Shown: piece by piece, positions 30,975 through 38,446 of the stretch
How positions within the stretch are numbered: position 1 is the first letter of the stretch
Layout of the letters: the number at the start of each line of letters is the position of its first letter
Assembly (NCBI GenBank): GCA_021791875.1
Contig: JAJYVU010000032.1
Span: 1-38,446, forward strand
Source: Acidobacteriota bacterium
GTDB lineage: Bacteria; Acidobacteriota; Terriglobia; Terriglobales; Acidobacteriaceae
DNA length: 38,446 nucleotides
Reading direction: 5' to 3'
The notes under the pieces: model-generated
Told to the model about the DNA's origin: nothing
What the model saw: only the letters and a program-made list of their open reading frames with translations
Databases searched by the model: none
Translations under genes and position numbers: made by a program

Positions 30975-32729
30975 CTACGGCAGCGGGTTCGTAAATCCCT
31001 TGGGCGGAGCCGTGAGTCCGCCGGGCACCTTCACCGGCATGACGCCTGTTTCCTTGCACGTCATCGGCGGAGGAATCGTGTTGACCACGCTGTCCGGAAT
31101 CTCCGCCCGGGACGCGGGAATCGGCGGCGCCGTTCCGGCCAGCCGCGCCGCGCTGAAACCACCCAGCAGGTTGGTAAGACGCGGGTTGGTGTCGCGCGGG
31201 CCTTCCGGCAGGTAGGGCTTTTCATCCGGCAGCGAGGCAAGCGGCGGCAGGTTGTAGAGAACGTCAAGGAACTTCGCAAAGGACCCATGGTCCCCGGGGT
31301 TCGAGACGATGGCCCCGCTCTTCGCGTACGGCGAAATCAGAAGCATCGGCACGCGCGGGCCGTCCCCACAGGGCTCCTTGTCCGGGCACTCCTCAAACTG
31401 TGGCGGAGGCACGTGATCGTAGAAGCCGCCCGAGTCGTCCCAGAGGATGATGATGGCCGAGCTCTTCCAGTACGGGCTGCGCGCGATCGTGTCGATCACC
31501 TTGGCGACGAGAGCCTCGGATATCTGCGAGTCGGAGTAGCCGGGGTGGTCGTCGTCGCCCAGAATCTGCGCGGCGATCCGGTTCGCCGGCTTCCAGCCGA
31601 AGGGATTGTGCATGCCGCCCTTGATGAAAACAACGCTTTTGGCGGGCAGGCTGCGGTCCTTCATCACGGTGAAAAAGTCGAGGAGATCATGCTCGCCGGC
31701 CCACATCTTGGGATTCTCGCGAATGTACCCGAAATACTGGGGCGCGTTGTGGTGCGGGATATAGGCGGGGTGGTCGTCGCCCTTGCCGTTGCCCAGGCCC
31801 TCCTGGAACCATGCCCACGGCACCGCCTTGTGGTCGAGCTTCGCCAGTTCGCCGATGTCCTGCTTGATGTCGTCGCTGTCGACCTTGGCCTCCGTCGCTT
31901 TGCGCCCCTTCAGCGTCAGCATCAGCGTCACATAGGTCTGGTCGAGCTGATGCGGCTCTTTGAGCTGATAAGGATAGGCATACGGCCCGAAAGGCGGGTT
32001 GTAGTCGTTCACCACCGGCTCGCCCGTGGCGTAGCTGGATTTGAAGGCCTCGTTGGGGTGGCGCGCCGCCTGCGTCTGCCCGGTTTGCGCCGCAATCAGG
32101 TCAATATTGCCAGGAGTCGACGGTCCGTACATGGCCTGGAAGATGTGGTCGTAGAGCGCGAAGCGGTGCGCATACATCCACAGGAACGGGATGGTGTGGC
32201 AATCCTCATGGGCCATGGTGAGGATGGCAATCTGCCGCGCAAACTGTGGGCTGGTGAGCGAAACGGTCACCAGGTGGTGTTCTTCCCAGCCGACAAAGTT
32301 ATCCATCTTGCCGTGGTCGGCTTTCATCAGAAGCGCGCGGCGCGAATGGGCAGGATCGGAAGTGTCGGCGGCGCGCAGCGGGAAAGGCTTGATCCACATC
32401 TTGCCGATGGAATCCCACTCGCGGAAGCCGTGCGCGCGGGCCTGGGCGGTGGCAAGGTTGTCCGCTCCGGGAAACGTGCCGAAGTAGGAATCGAAAGAGC
32501 GGTTCTCCTGATAGATCACGAAGACGTGCTGGATATGCTTGCGCAGGTTGGCGATAAACTGCGGGCTGTACGTCGGCAGCGCATGCGAAGCGGCTTGGTG
32601 CGCGGGGGTGGTCTTCTTTGGCGTGGCGGCGTGTGCCAGCGCGGCGAAGGCAGGGAAGCAGAGAAGCAGGGCGAAGATGGGAAGCAGTTTACGGAAGTGG
32701 CCTTGCGCTGAAAAAGAAGGAAGTTTCAC
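30975..32729 (-). CDS. Secreted phosphoesterase (PF04185, phospholipase C/acid phosphatase type)
   Basis: 584 residues from a GTG at 32729 with AAGAGG 4 nt upstream; a longer frame to 32795 lacks a ribosome-binding site. The signal peptide is KLLPIFALLLCFPAFAALAHA. The PF04185 core shows HVFVIYQENRSFDSYFGTF (metal and nucleophile region), HEDCHTIPFLWMYAHRFALYDHIF, YGPSTPGNIDLIAAQTGQ, IIILWDDSGGFYDHVPPPQ and PMLLISPYAKSGAIVSNPGDHGSFAKFLD. The family hydrolyses phospholipids or phosphomonoesters outside the cytoplasm. The length exceeds short acid phosphatases and fits the acidobacterial phosphoesterases. The substrate is not determined. Confidence 0.93.
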   Translation of the reverse strand: MKLPSFSAQGHFRKLLPIFALLLCFPAFAALAHAATPKKTTPAHQAASHALPTYSPQFIANLRKHIQHVFVIYQENRSFDSYFGTFPGADNLATAQARAHGFREWDSIGKMWIKPFPLRAADTSDPAHSRRALLMKADHGKMDNFVGWEEHHLVTVSLTSPQFARQIAILTMAHEDCHTIPFLWMYAHRFALYDHIFQAMYGPSTPGNIDLIAAQTGQTQAARHPNEAFKSSYATGEPVVNDYNPPFGPYAYPYQLKEPHQLDQTYVTLMLTLKGRKATEAKVDSDDIKQDIGELAKLDHKAVPWAWFQEGLGNGKGDDHPAYIPHHNAPQYFGYIRENPKMWAGEHDLLDFFTVMKDRSLPAKSVVFIKGGMHNPFGWKPANRIAAQILGDDDHPGYSDSQISEALVAKVIDTIARSPYWKSSAIIILWDDSGGFYDHVPPPQFEECPDKEPCGDGPRVPMLLISPYAKSGAIVSNPGDHGSFAKFLDVLYNLPPLASLPDEKPYLPEGPRDTNPRLTNLLGGFSAARLAGTAPPIPASRAEIPDSVVNTIPPPMTCKETGVMPVKVPGGLTAPPKGFTNPLP

Positions 32730-33130
32730 GTCGCCTCTTTGAAGAATTTGATTTTCAGCAGGCGCGACTCGGGCCGCGCGTCTATCAAACGTCAACCTTA
32801 CTTTTGTATCGTCTCACGGGCCTGCGAGAGGGTTAATTTTCTGTTACTGGCCGGGGTGTTCACGGCTCCATTACCCGAAAGGAACTGCTTGCCACTGAAA
32901 GGTCGTGCACGATATGGAAATGTGAACGTAAAACGTAAGAATCAAGGTAGATGCATTGTATGCACTTCTGTAGATAAGAGTGCATCATGCGAGGGCGTGG
33001 AGCATCTGGCCGGTGACCATGCGGGGCATGTGCTGGTGCTGGAAAGTTGGTCCTCAGCCCATCGTTGTCAGCCGCCAATAAAAAGCCTTCTGCATGGACT
33101 CATCACTGGCAACTGACAACTGGGGACTCG
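32730..33130. other. Intergenic region between phosphoesterase and S9 peptidase genes
   Basis: About 400 nt with no credible gene. It should hold the phosphoesterase promoter (a TTGACG near 32790 on the minus strand lacks a good -10) and the 3' UTR of the peptidase gene. Small hairpins are seen at 32960-32985 (ATGCACT/AGTGCAT) and 33064-33120. The end nearest the peptidase stop carries the short repeat also found behind hfq. Confidence 0.45.
33064..33128. repeat. Inverted repeat and short dispersed repeat behind the S9 peptidase gene
   Basis: GTTGTCAGCCGCC (33064-33076) and GGCAACTGACAAC (33108-33120) are 13-bp arms with two mismatches around a 31-nt loop. The right arm is part of CAACTGACAACTGGGGACT (33110-33128), related to the tandem 14-mers at 7721-7748. 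The element ends 3 nt before the peptidase stop codon. Confidence 0.6.
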
Positions 33131-35230
33131 TTATGCGGTTTGGACCACCCCCAGCTCCCGCAACAGGAACGCATAGTCGAATGCAATTTCCTTCAGGTAG
33201 TCGTAGCGGCCGGAGGCCCCGCCGTGTCCCGCGGCCATGTTGGTGTGGAGCAGCAGCGGGCGGTCGTCGCCAACCTTGAGCGTGCGCAATCTGGCAATGT
33301 ATTTGGCAGGCTCCCAGTACATCACCTGGCTGTCATTGAGCGAAGTCTTCACCAGCAGCGCCGGATACTTGCCGGCCTTGAGGTTGTCATACGGCGAGTA
33401 GCTGAGCATGTACTCGAAGGCTTCCGGCTCGTTGGGATTGCCCCACTCTTCATACTCCGGCACCGTGAGCGGGAGCGACGCGTCCAGCATCGTGTTCATC
33501 ACGTCGACGAACGGCACATGCGAAACGATGGCCCGGAAGAGATCAGCTCGCAGGTTGACGATCGCGCCCATGAGCAACCCGCCGGCGCTGCCGCCCTCGG
33601 CCGAGACGCGCTCCGGGTCGCCATACCCCGTGGCGAGTAAGTGCTCTGTGACAGTTACAAAATCCGTGAAGGTATTGCGCTTTTGCATGAGGCGGCCGGC
33701 ATCGTGCCAGGGCTTGCCCATGTCTCCGCCGCCGCGAATGTGCGCGTAGGCGAGCACCACGCCGCGGTCGAGCAGGCTGAGGCGGTTGCTGTTGAAGCCC
33801 ATGGGCAGCGGATACCCGTACGATCCGTAGCCGTATACCCACAGCGGATTCTTGCCGCGCAGGAACTGGTCTTTGCGGTAAACCAGCGACACGGGAATTC
33901 TTACCCCGTCGGCCGCCGTGGCGAACAGCCGCTCGGAATGATAAAGACTACGGTCGAATCCGCCGGGGACCTCCTGCTGCTTGAGGAGCGTCGAGTCGCC
34001 CGTCTTGAGGCTGTACTCGTAGACCGAGCCAGGCGTGACCAGGGACTGGTATCCGTAACGATAGTCGGCGGTGTCAAAAACACGGTTGATGTGCGGATGC
34101 GCGCTATAAGCCGGCTCGGGAAAAGCAATTTCGCGGGATCCGCCAGGCGCTGGGCCTTCGCCGGAAAAGCGCACGACGCGCAGATGCTCCAGGCCGCCGC
34201 TGCGTTCGTAGGCCACGCAGAAGCTGGAAAACAGGTCGATGCCTTCCAGCATGACGTCGTCGCGATGAGGTATCAGCTCCGTCCAGTGGGCGCGTGAGGG
34301 CGTGGACTCGGGCGCGGTGACGAGCCGGAAGTTGCGTCCTGTGTCGTTGACGCGGATGTACCAGTGGCCGTGGCGATGGTCGGAGTAGTACTCGATGTTG
34401 TCGCGGCGCGGCTCGATGAGCGTGAATGTGCCCGTTGGCTGATCGGCGGGCAGGAAGCGCTCTTCGCTCGTGGTGTGGCTCGCGCTCTCAAGCACGAGGA
34501 ACTGGCCGTCCCGCGTCCGCCCCGCGGCAATGTTGAACCGCTCGTCATTCTCTTCGTAAACCAGCGCGTCTGCACTGTGGGGCTGGCCGAGGATGTGGCG
34601 GAAGAGCTGAAACTGGCGCTTCTGTTCGGGGTCTTCCACGGTGTAAAACAGCGTCGTGTTGTCGGCGGCCCACACGATGGAGCCGACCCGCTCAACCCCC
34701 TCGGCCAGAAGCTCGCCGCTGCGGAGGTCCTTCACGCGCAGCGTGTACTGCCGGAAGCCGGTCGTGTCCGTCGAGAACGCCAGCAGGTTGCCGTCGTCAG
34801 AGACGGTCATGCCGCCGATGGCGAAGAATTCGTGGCCTTCGGCAAGCGCGTTTTCGTCGAGGATAACGCTCTCGGGGGCTTCGGCGGGAAATGGCTGGCC
34901 GGGAACCGCGGGCTTGCGGCAAAAGATGGGGTATTGCAGGCCCTCCTCGGTGCGCGTGTAGTACCAATAGCCGCGATCGAGGAACGGGACGGAGACGTCG
35001 GTCTCCTTGATGTGGCTCAGCATCTCGTCGTAGAGCTGTTTCTGCAGATCTCTGGTGGGCGCCATCACGGCCTCGGTGTAGGCGTTTTCGGCTTCGAGAT
35101 ACGCGATGGTCTCCGGGCTGTCCTTCTGGCGCAGCCAGGCGTAGTCATCGACGAGGGTGTGGCCATGGAGGGTGACTTCTTTGTGCTCGACCCGGGCGAC
35201 GGGCGGCGTGAGGGCGGTATCGGTGCTCAT
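33131..35230 (-). CDS. S9A oligopeptidase (oligopeptidase B/prolyl oligopeptidase type)
   Basis: 699 residues from the ATG at 35230. The frame runs on to a GTG at 35293, but homologues begin near VARVEHKEVTLHGHTLVDDYAWLR. The N-terminal half is a beta-propeller. The C-terminal alpha/beta hydrolase carries Ser548 in GGSAGGLLMG, Asp in SLNDSQVMYWEPAKY and His in AAGHGGASGRYD, plus HIRGGGDMGKPWHDAG, which is typical of oligopeptidase B. It cleaves short peptides, in OpdB after basic residues. No signal peptide is seen, so it is probably cytoplasmic. A TATCCT hexamer 6 nt before the ATG and the lack of a Shine-Dalgarno point to a leaderless mRNA. uvrC ends 71 nt upstream. Confidence 0.94.
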   Translation of the reverse strand: MSTDTALTPPVARVEHKEVTLHGHTLVDDYAWLRQKDSPETIAYLEAENAYTEAVMAPTRDLQKQLYDEMLSHIKETDVSVPFLDRGYWYYTRTEEGLQYPIFCRKPAVPGQPFPAEAPESVILDENALAEGHEFFAIGGMTVSDDGNLLAFSTDTTGFRQYTLRVKDLRSGELLAEGVERVGSIVWAADNTTLFYTVEDPEQKRQFQLFRHILGQPHSADALVYEENDERFNIAAGRTRDGQFLVLESASHTTSEERFLPADQPTGTFTLIEPRRDNIEYYSDHRHGHWYIRVNDTGRNFRLVTAPESTPSRAHWTELIPHRDDVMLEGIDLFSSFCVAYERSGGLEHLRVVRFSGEGPAPGGSREIAFPEPAYSAHPHINRVFDTADYRYGYQSLVTPGSVYEYSLKTGDSTLLKQQEVPGGFDRSLYHSERLFATAADGVRIPVSLVYRKDQFLRGKNPLWVYGYGSYGYPLPMGFNSNRLSLLDRGVVLAYAHIRGGGDMGKPWHDAGRLMQKRNTFTDFVTVTEHLLATGYGDPERVSAEGGSAGGLLMGAIVNLRADLFRAIVSHVPFVDVMNTMLDASLPLTVPEYEEWGNPNEPEAFEYMLSYSPYDNLKAGKYPALLVKTSLNDSQVMYWEPAKYIARLRTLKVGDDRPLLLHTNMAAGHGGASGRYDYLKEIAFDYAFLLRELGVVQTA

Positions 35231-35236
35231 AAGGAA

Positions 35237-35242
35237 AGGATA
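35237..35242 (-). promoter_or_regulatory. -10-like hexamer TATCCT before the S9 peptidase gene
   Basis: On the minus strand TATCCT ends 6 nt before the ATG at 35230, supporting that start over the GTG at 35293. Confidence 0.4.
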
Positions 35243-35301
35243 CGGGAGGAGTGGTCGCCCAGAAATTTCCGCCTTCAGCGGCGCTGGCCGCACCGGCGAC
35301 T

Positions 35302-37248
35302 TTACACTTCTTTGCCGGTCACAATTGGAAACGGGCTCGCAGCTTCGGTGGCCGCCTCCGCCTGACTGCGAAAATGCGCGGCGACGGCTTCGGCGGTGCG
35401 GCGCGGCAGCACTGCGGTGAGCGCTTCCACATCGGCTTTCTGGATGGCGCGCAGGCTGCCGAAGTGCTCGATCAGGCGGGCGCGGGTGCGCGGGCCGATG
35501 CCGGGAATAGTGAGCAGCTCCGAGTCGCGGTCGCGCATTTCGCGGCGCTTGCGGTGGTAGGTGATGGCGAAGCGGTGGGACTCGTCGCGGATGCGCTGGA
35601 TGAGGTGCAGCACGGGCGAGCGGCGCTCGATCACGATGGGCTCGTCCTCATGCCCGTAGAGGTAGATGATTTCTTCTCGCTTGGCGATGGAGGCGACGGT
35701 CTGGGTGGTCTGGCCGAGCTCTTCCAATGCGGTCGCGGCGGCGCGCAGCTGGCCGATGCCGCCGTCGATGAGGATGACGTCCGGCATCTCGCGCTTTTCT
35801 TCGAGCACGCGGCGGTAGCGGCGGGTGACAACCTCGCGCATCGAGGCAAAGTCATCGACGCCGTTGACCGACTTGATCTGGAACTTGCGGTAGTCGGACT
35901 TCTTCATGGCTCCGTCTTCCCACACAACCATGGAGGCGACGGTTTCCGCGCCCTGGATGTGCGAAATATCGAAGCACTCGATGCGCCGTGGAGGCTCTTC
36001 CAGCATGAGGACATCCTGTAATGCCTCCTGCACGGCGCGCTGATTCGGCTGCAGCACGCGGAAGCGCTGCTCGTAGCTTTGGCGTGCGTTCTGTCCGGCG
36101 AGGTCGACGAGGGAACGCTTTTCGCCGCGCAGCGGAACCGCAATCTCGATGCGGTGGCCCGTCTGTTCGCCGAGCAGGCCCGACAGCGCTTCACGATCAA
36201 CGAAATCGACAGGGACGTAGATGCTGCGCGGGACGTAGGGCTGCTCGATGTAGATTTGCTTGAGCAATGCCGAGAAAAACGCGCCGGGATGGAACGTCGC
36301 AGGCGTTTCGGGAGCGGCAAAGGACTGCGGCACTGGCGCGACATCGTCTTCTGTAACCGCTTCGGAGTGGTTTTCGGTGAGGAATTCGGGCAGCTCTTCC
36401 CAGAAGAACTCGCGCCGGTCCACCATCTTTCCCCCGCGCATGTGAAAAAGATTCACGGCGAGCATGCCGCTCTCATAGTGATAGCCGTAGACGTCGGCAT
36501 CGTCGCTCCCGGCCGAGGCCACACGCTGCTTTTCCTGCAACTGCTGGAGCGTAATCAGCAGGTCGCGGTACTTGGCGGCCAGCTCGAACTGCTCGGCCTC
36601 GGCGGCCTGCTGCATCCGGCTCTCGAGCGACCGGCCTAGCTCGGCGCTGCGTCCCTCCAGGAACATCTGCGCGTCGCGGACCGCCTCCCGGTATGCCTCG
36701 GGCGTGGTGAGGTGCTGGACGCACGGGCCGAGGCAGCGCTTGATGTAGTACTGCAGGCAGGGCCGGGGGTGGTAGCGGCTCAGGTCGACCTTGCAACTGG
36801 GGATGAGGAAGCTGCGGTGGATCAGCTCTACGATGCGGTAGGCCAGATTGCCCGGGAAAAATGGGCCATAGTAGGCACTGCCGTCCTTGCGCAGCCGGCG
36901 CGTCACAAAGACCTTCGGGTAGCGGTCGGCGAGCGTCAGTTTCACATACGGGTAGGTCTTGTCGTCGCGCAGCAGAATGTTGAAGCGCGGCTTCCGCTGC
37001 TTGATGAGGTTGTTTTCGAGCGCCAGCGCTTCGTGCTCGTTCGCAACCAGGATGTACTCCAGGTCGACCGCCTCCCGCATCAGCGAACCGGTTTTGGCGT
37101 TCGCCTGCGATGCCTCCAGCAGGTAGGAGCGCACCCGCGAGCGCAGATTTTTCGCCTTGCCCACATAAATCACCTCGCCGTCGGCATTTTTGTAGAGATA
37201 CACCCCGGGAGCGGTGGGCAAGGTACGGATTTTTTCCTGCAAATCCAT
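35302..37248 (-). CDS. uvrC: UvrABC excinuclease subunit C
   Basis: 648 residues, normal for UvrC. It makes both incisions in nucleotide excision repair. The GIY-YIG nuclease is at the start (GVYLYKNADGEVIYVGKAKNLRSRV, about residues 15-39) and makes the 3' cut. A Cys-containing segment (CLQYYIKRCLGPC) follows, then the UVR domain (RMQQAAEAEQFELAAKYRD). The RNase H-like 5' nuclease carries ECFDISHIQG and VILIDGGIGQL. Tandem helix-hairpin-helix motifs end the protein (LTIPGIGPRTRARLIEHFGSLRAIQ). uvrA and uvrB are not in the window. The ATG lacks a clear Shine-Dalgarno. Confidence 0.97.
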   Translation of the reverse strand: MDLQEKIRTLPTAPGVYLYKNADGEVIYVGKAKNLRSRVRSYLLEASQANAKTGSLMREAVDLEYILVANEHEALALENNLIKQRKPRFNILLRDDKTYPYVKLTLADRYPKVFVTRRLRKDGSAYYGPFFPGNLAYRIVELIHRSFLIPSCKVDLSRYHPRPCLQYYIKRCLGPCVQHLTTPEAYREAVRDAQMFLEGRSAELGRSLESRMQQAAEAEQFELAAKYRDLLITLQQLQEKQRVASAGSDDADVYGYHYESGMLAVNLFHMRGGKMVDRREFFWEELPEFLTENHSEAVTEDDVAPVPQSFAAPETPATFHPGAFFSALLKQIYIEQPYVPRSIYVPVDFVDREALSGLLGEQTGHRIEIAVPLRGEKRSLVDLAGQNARQSYEQRFRVLQPNQRAVQEALQDVLMLEEPPRRIECFDISHIQGAETVASMVVWEDGAMKKSDYRKFQIKSVNGVDDFASMREVVTRRYRRVLEEKREMPDVILIDGGIGQLRAAATALEELGQTTQTVASIAKREEIIYLYGHEDEPIVIERRSPVLHLIQRIRDESHRFAITYHRKRREMRDRDSELLTIPGIGPRTRARLIEHFGSLRAIQKADVEALTAVLPRRTAEAVAAHFRSQAEAATEAASPFPIVTGKEV

Positions 37249-37547
37249 GGAAGGAGACAGTTTCAGTGTATCGGTTCTGCCGTGGCGCAGAGGGCAGAGT
37301 GGACGCGATAAGGTAGGTAAAAGATACGCGGTAGATACCTGGCGACCGCCGAAAAGGTTGGATCGAAATTTATAACTATTGGAATATCAATTAGATACGC
37401 TATGCCTGGAAAGTGGTCCGCAGCTTGCTATCCACCGCTGCGAAGGAAGTGCCTGCGCACCGGGGGGAAAACCGAGGCTGTAGGCACAACCATTTAGCCC
37501 GGGCCGGCAACGAAACTTATTGAGCCGGTCAGGAACGGAGGCTGGAA
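37249..37547. other. 299-nt 5' region of the OmpA-family gene with leader hairpins
   Basis: No gene is seen. The left part (37310-37420) is AT-richer and contains two related sequences beginning AGATACGC (37322 and 37392), perhaps regulator sites or promoter elements. The right part forms two hairpins: GTGCCTGC (37449-37456) with GTAGGCAC (37480-37487, one G-U) enclosing CGG-GGGGAAAA-CCG, and CCGGC (37504-37508) with GCCGG (37524-37528). No known riboswitch consensus was recognised. Confidence 0.45.
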
Positions 37548-38276
37548 ATGATTATGCAAATTCGCCGCGGGGCGATGTTGACATTGGCGCTGGGTGCTGG
37601 TTTCTCTCTGTTAATGAGCACAGGTTGCGCGACGAAGAAGTACGTCCGGAGCCAGGTACAGCCGGTCGTGGAACACACGAATCAGCTGGATGCAGCTACC
37701 GCCAAGAACCAGAAAGATATCCAGAATGTGGACCAGCGCGCTCAGCAGGGCATTGACCAGGCGCAGGGCTCTGCCGACAAGGCACAGCACCAGGCGGACC
37801 TGGCCTCCCAGCAGGCGGAAGCTGCACAGGCGAGCACCAATCAGCTCTCGGGCGTAGTCGCCAACATCGGCAACTACAAGCAGGTAGCTACGGCAACAGT
37901 GAACTTTGCCTTCGGAAAGGCGACGCTGACCTCTTCCGAGACACAAAAGCTGGATTCCTTTGCGCAGCAGATCGGCAACACCCCGTCATACATTCTGGCG
38001 CTCACCGGCGGCACGGACTCCATCGGCCCGAAGCAATATAACTTCGAGCTCAGCCAGCGCCGCGCGCAGGCTGTCGAGCGCTACCTCATCGCCCACTACC
38101 AGATCCCGCCGTATAAGTTCTACGTCATCGGCATGGGCAAGGAAGATGCCGTGGCCAGCAACAAGACCCTCGCAGGGCGCGCACAGAACCGCCGCGTCAC
38201 GATTCAGTTGCTGACGGATCGCACTGGCAACTCGCAGATGGCCGGGTCAAGTAGCAGCTCGGGTCAGAATCAGTAG
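37548..38276 (+). CDS. OmpA-family peptidoglycan-binding lipoprotein
   Basis: 242 residues. GGAGG lies 6 nt before the ATG. The N-terminus is a lipoprotein signal, MQIRRGAMLTLALGAGFSLLMSTGC, with a slightly atypical lipobox (STGC) and Cys about residue 27. Residues about 35-105 are a Gln/Ala-rich coiled coil (QVQPVVEHTNQLDAATAKNQ and similar heptads). The OmpA C-like domain follows: ATVNFAFGKATLTSSETQKLDSF, LTGGTDSIGPKQYNFELSQRRAQAVERYL, FYVIGMGKEDAV and AGRAQNRRVTIQL, with the Asp and Arg that bind diaminopimelate. It likely tethers the outer membrane to peptidoglycan. The tail is Ser/Gln-rich. Confidence 0.93.
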   Translation: MIMQIRRGAMLTLALGAGFSLLMSTGCATKKYVRSQVQPVVEHTNQLDAATAKNQKDIQNVDQRAQQGIDQAQGSADKAQHQADLASQQAEAAQASTNQLSGVVANIGNYKQVATATVNFAFGKATLTSSETQKLDSFAQQIGNTPSYILALTGGTDSIGPKQYNFELSQRRAQAVERYLIAHYQIPPYKFYVIGMGKEDAVASNKTLAGRAQNRRVTIQLLTDRTGNSQMAGSSSSSGQNQ

Positions 38277-38298
38277 ATTGCGGTAGAGAAAACACAGG

Positions 38299-38320
38299 GT
38301 GGGGATGGAAACATCCCCAC
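38299..38320 (+). terminator. Hairpin with GAAA tetraloop behind the OmpA-family gene
   Basis: GTGGGGATG (38299-38307) and CATCCCCAC (38312-38320) form a perfect 9-bp stem capped by GAAA. The tail is TTCAGACTG, so it is a weak intrinsic terminator or an mRNA 3' stabiliser. Confidence 0.6.
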
Positions 38321-38389
38321 TTCAGACTGCTGACAAAGGTACCGAGAAAAGTTCTCGTAATGAACGAGGGCTTTTCGTATTTTGGATTC

Positions 38390-38446
38390 ATGCTGAAGAA
38401 GGCAGAAGCGCAGCAGCAGGAACTTGAGTGGGTGTCGATCGATGGC
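38390..38446 (+). CDS. Start of a probable IS1182-type transposase (truncated by window end)
   Basis: An ATG at 38390 opens 19 codons to the window end: MLKKAEAQQQELEWVSIDG. The sequence resembles the N-termini of IS1182-family transposases, in which a QxELEWVSID-like segment is followed by LVPxDHLLR. The palindrome CGAGAA-AAG-TTCTCG (38343-38357) just upstream may belong to the element end. With so few residues the call is tentative, and a short unrelated gene remains possible. Confidence 0.5.
   Translation, partial: MLKKAEAQQQELEWVSIDG

Noticed and set aside
29662..32711. Two long + strand frames (29662-31215 and 31287-32711) opposite the channel and phosphoesterase genes
   Set aside because: They are antisense to well-recognised genes, with shadow composition and no motifs.
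37441..37547. Cyclic-di-GMP, SAH or cobalamin riboswitch in the OmpA-gene leader
   Set aside because: Stems are present but the conserved nucleotides of these classes were not found, so it is kept only as a structured-leader candidate.
1..38446. tRNA, rRNA or CRISPR features
   Set aside because: No tRNA-like TTCGA arm context, no rRNA sequence and no regularly spaced repeats were recognised on either strand.

Overview
The window looks like a chromosomal segment of an Acidobacteriota (Terriglobia, Acidobacteriaceae-like) bacterium. The base composition is GC-rich and several families are typical of that phylum: an Oar-like TonB-dependent receptor ending in aromatic Phe, a FecR-type protein with a Trp/Tyr/Gly-rich block, an Hfq whose Sm domain follows a long N-terminal extension, and a PadR regulator paired with a protein resembling the ADOP (acidobacterial duplicated orphan permease) prefix domain. 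This is inferred from family recognition, not from a database search.

Layout. 1-7250 (+): the 3' part of an Oar-like receptor, a nested palindrome and a terminator, a DUF2076 protein, a small secreted protein, thiG, ruvC and a FecR-domain surface protein. 7251-7755 is a non-coding stretch with hairpins and short tandem repeats. 7756-11673 (-): tmk, a cytochrome P450, holB and hfq. 11716-18307 (-): a compact arginine operon in the order argR-argC-argB-argD-argF-argH-GNAT (probable short N-acetylglutamate synthase), with start/stop overlaps. Its promoter carries two tandem ARG boxes, one covering the -10. 18513-22955 (+): gltB, divergent from argR and without gltD. 23145-24744 (+): a GNAT acetyltransferase, then PadR plus an orphan membrane partner. 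24805-27245 (-): a Tat-exported aldo/keto reductase and an SGNH hydrolase. 27572-28369 (+): an SDR oxidoreductase. 28350-37248 (-): a methyltransferase, an MscS-type channel, a secreted PF04185 phosphoesterase, an S9 oligopeptidase and uvrC. 37548-38276 (+): an OmpA-family lipoprotein. The right edge opens what looks like an IS1182-type transposase.

Functionally, the centre joins glutamate synthesis (gltB) to arginine synthesis (glutamate to N-acetylglutamate, ornithine, citrulline and arginine) around one intergenic control region. argG and an acetylornithine-deacylating step (argE or argJ) are not in the window. The rest is housekeeping DNA metabolism (ruvC, holB, tmk, uvrC), post-transcriptional control (hfq) and envelope or secreted proteins.

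The most notable signals are: (i) TAnnnT -10-like hexamers 5-7 nt upstream of many start codons, implying widespread leaderless transcripts; (ii) the argR promoter with two ARG boxes and a terminator-like leader hairpin that conflicts with the longest reading frame; (iii) a perfect 19-bp palindrome covering the -10 to the start codon of padR; (iv) the Hfq architecture; and (v) a 115-nt nested palindrome after the first gene.
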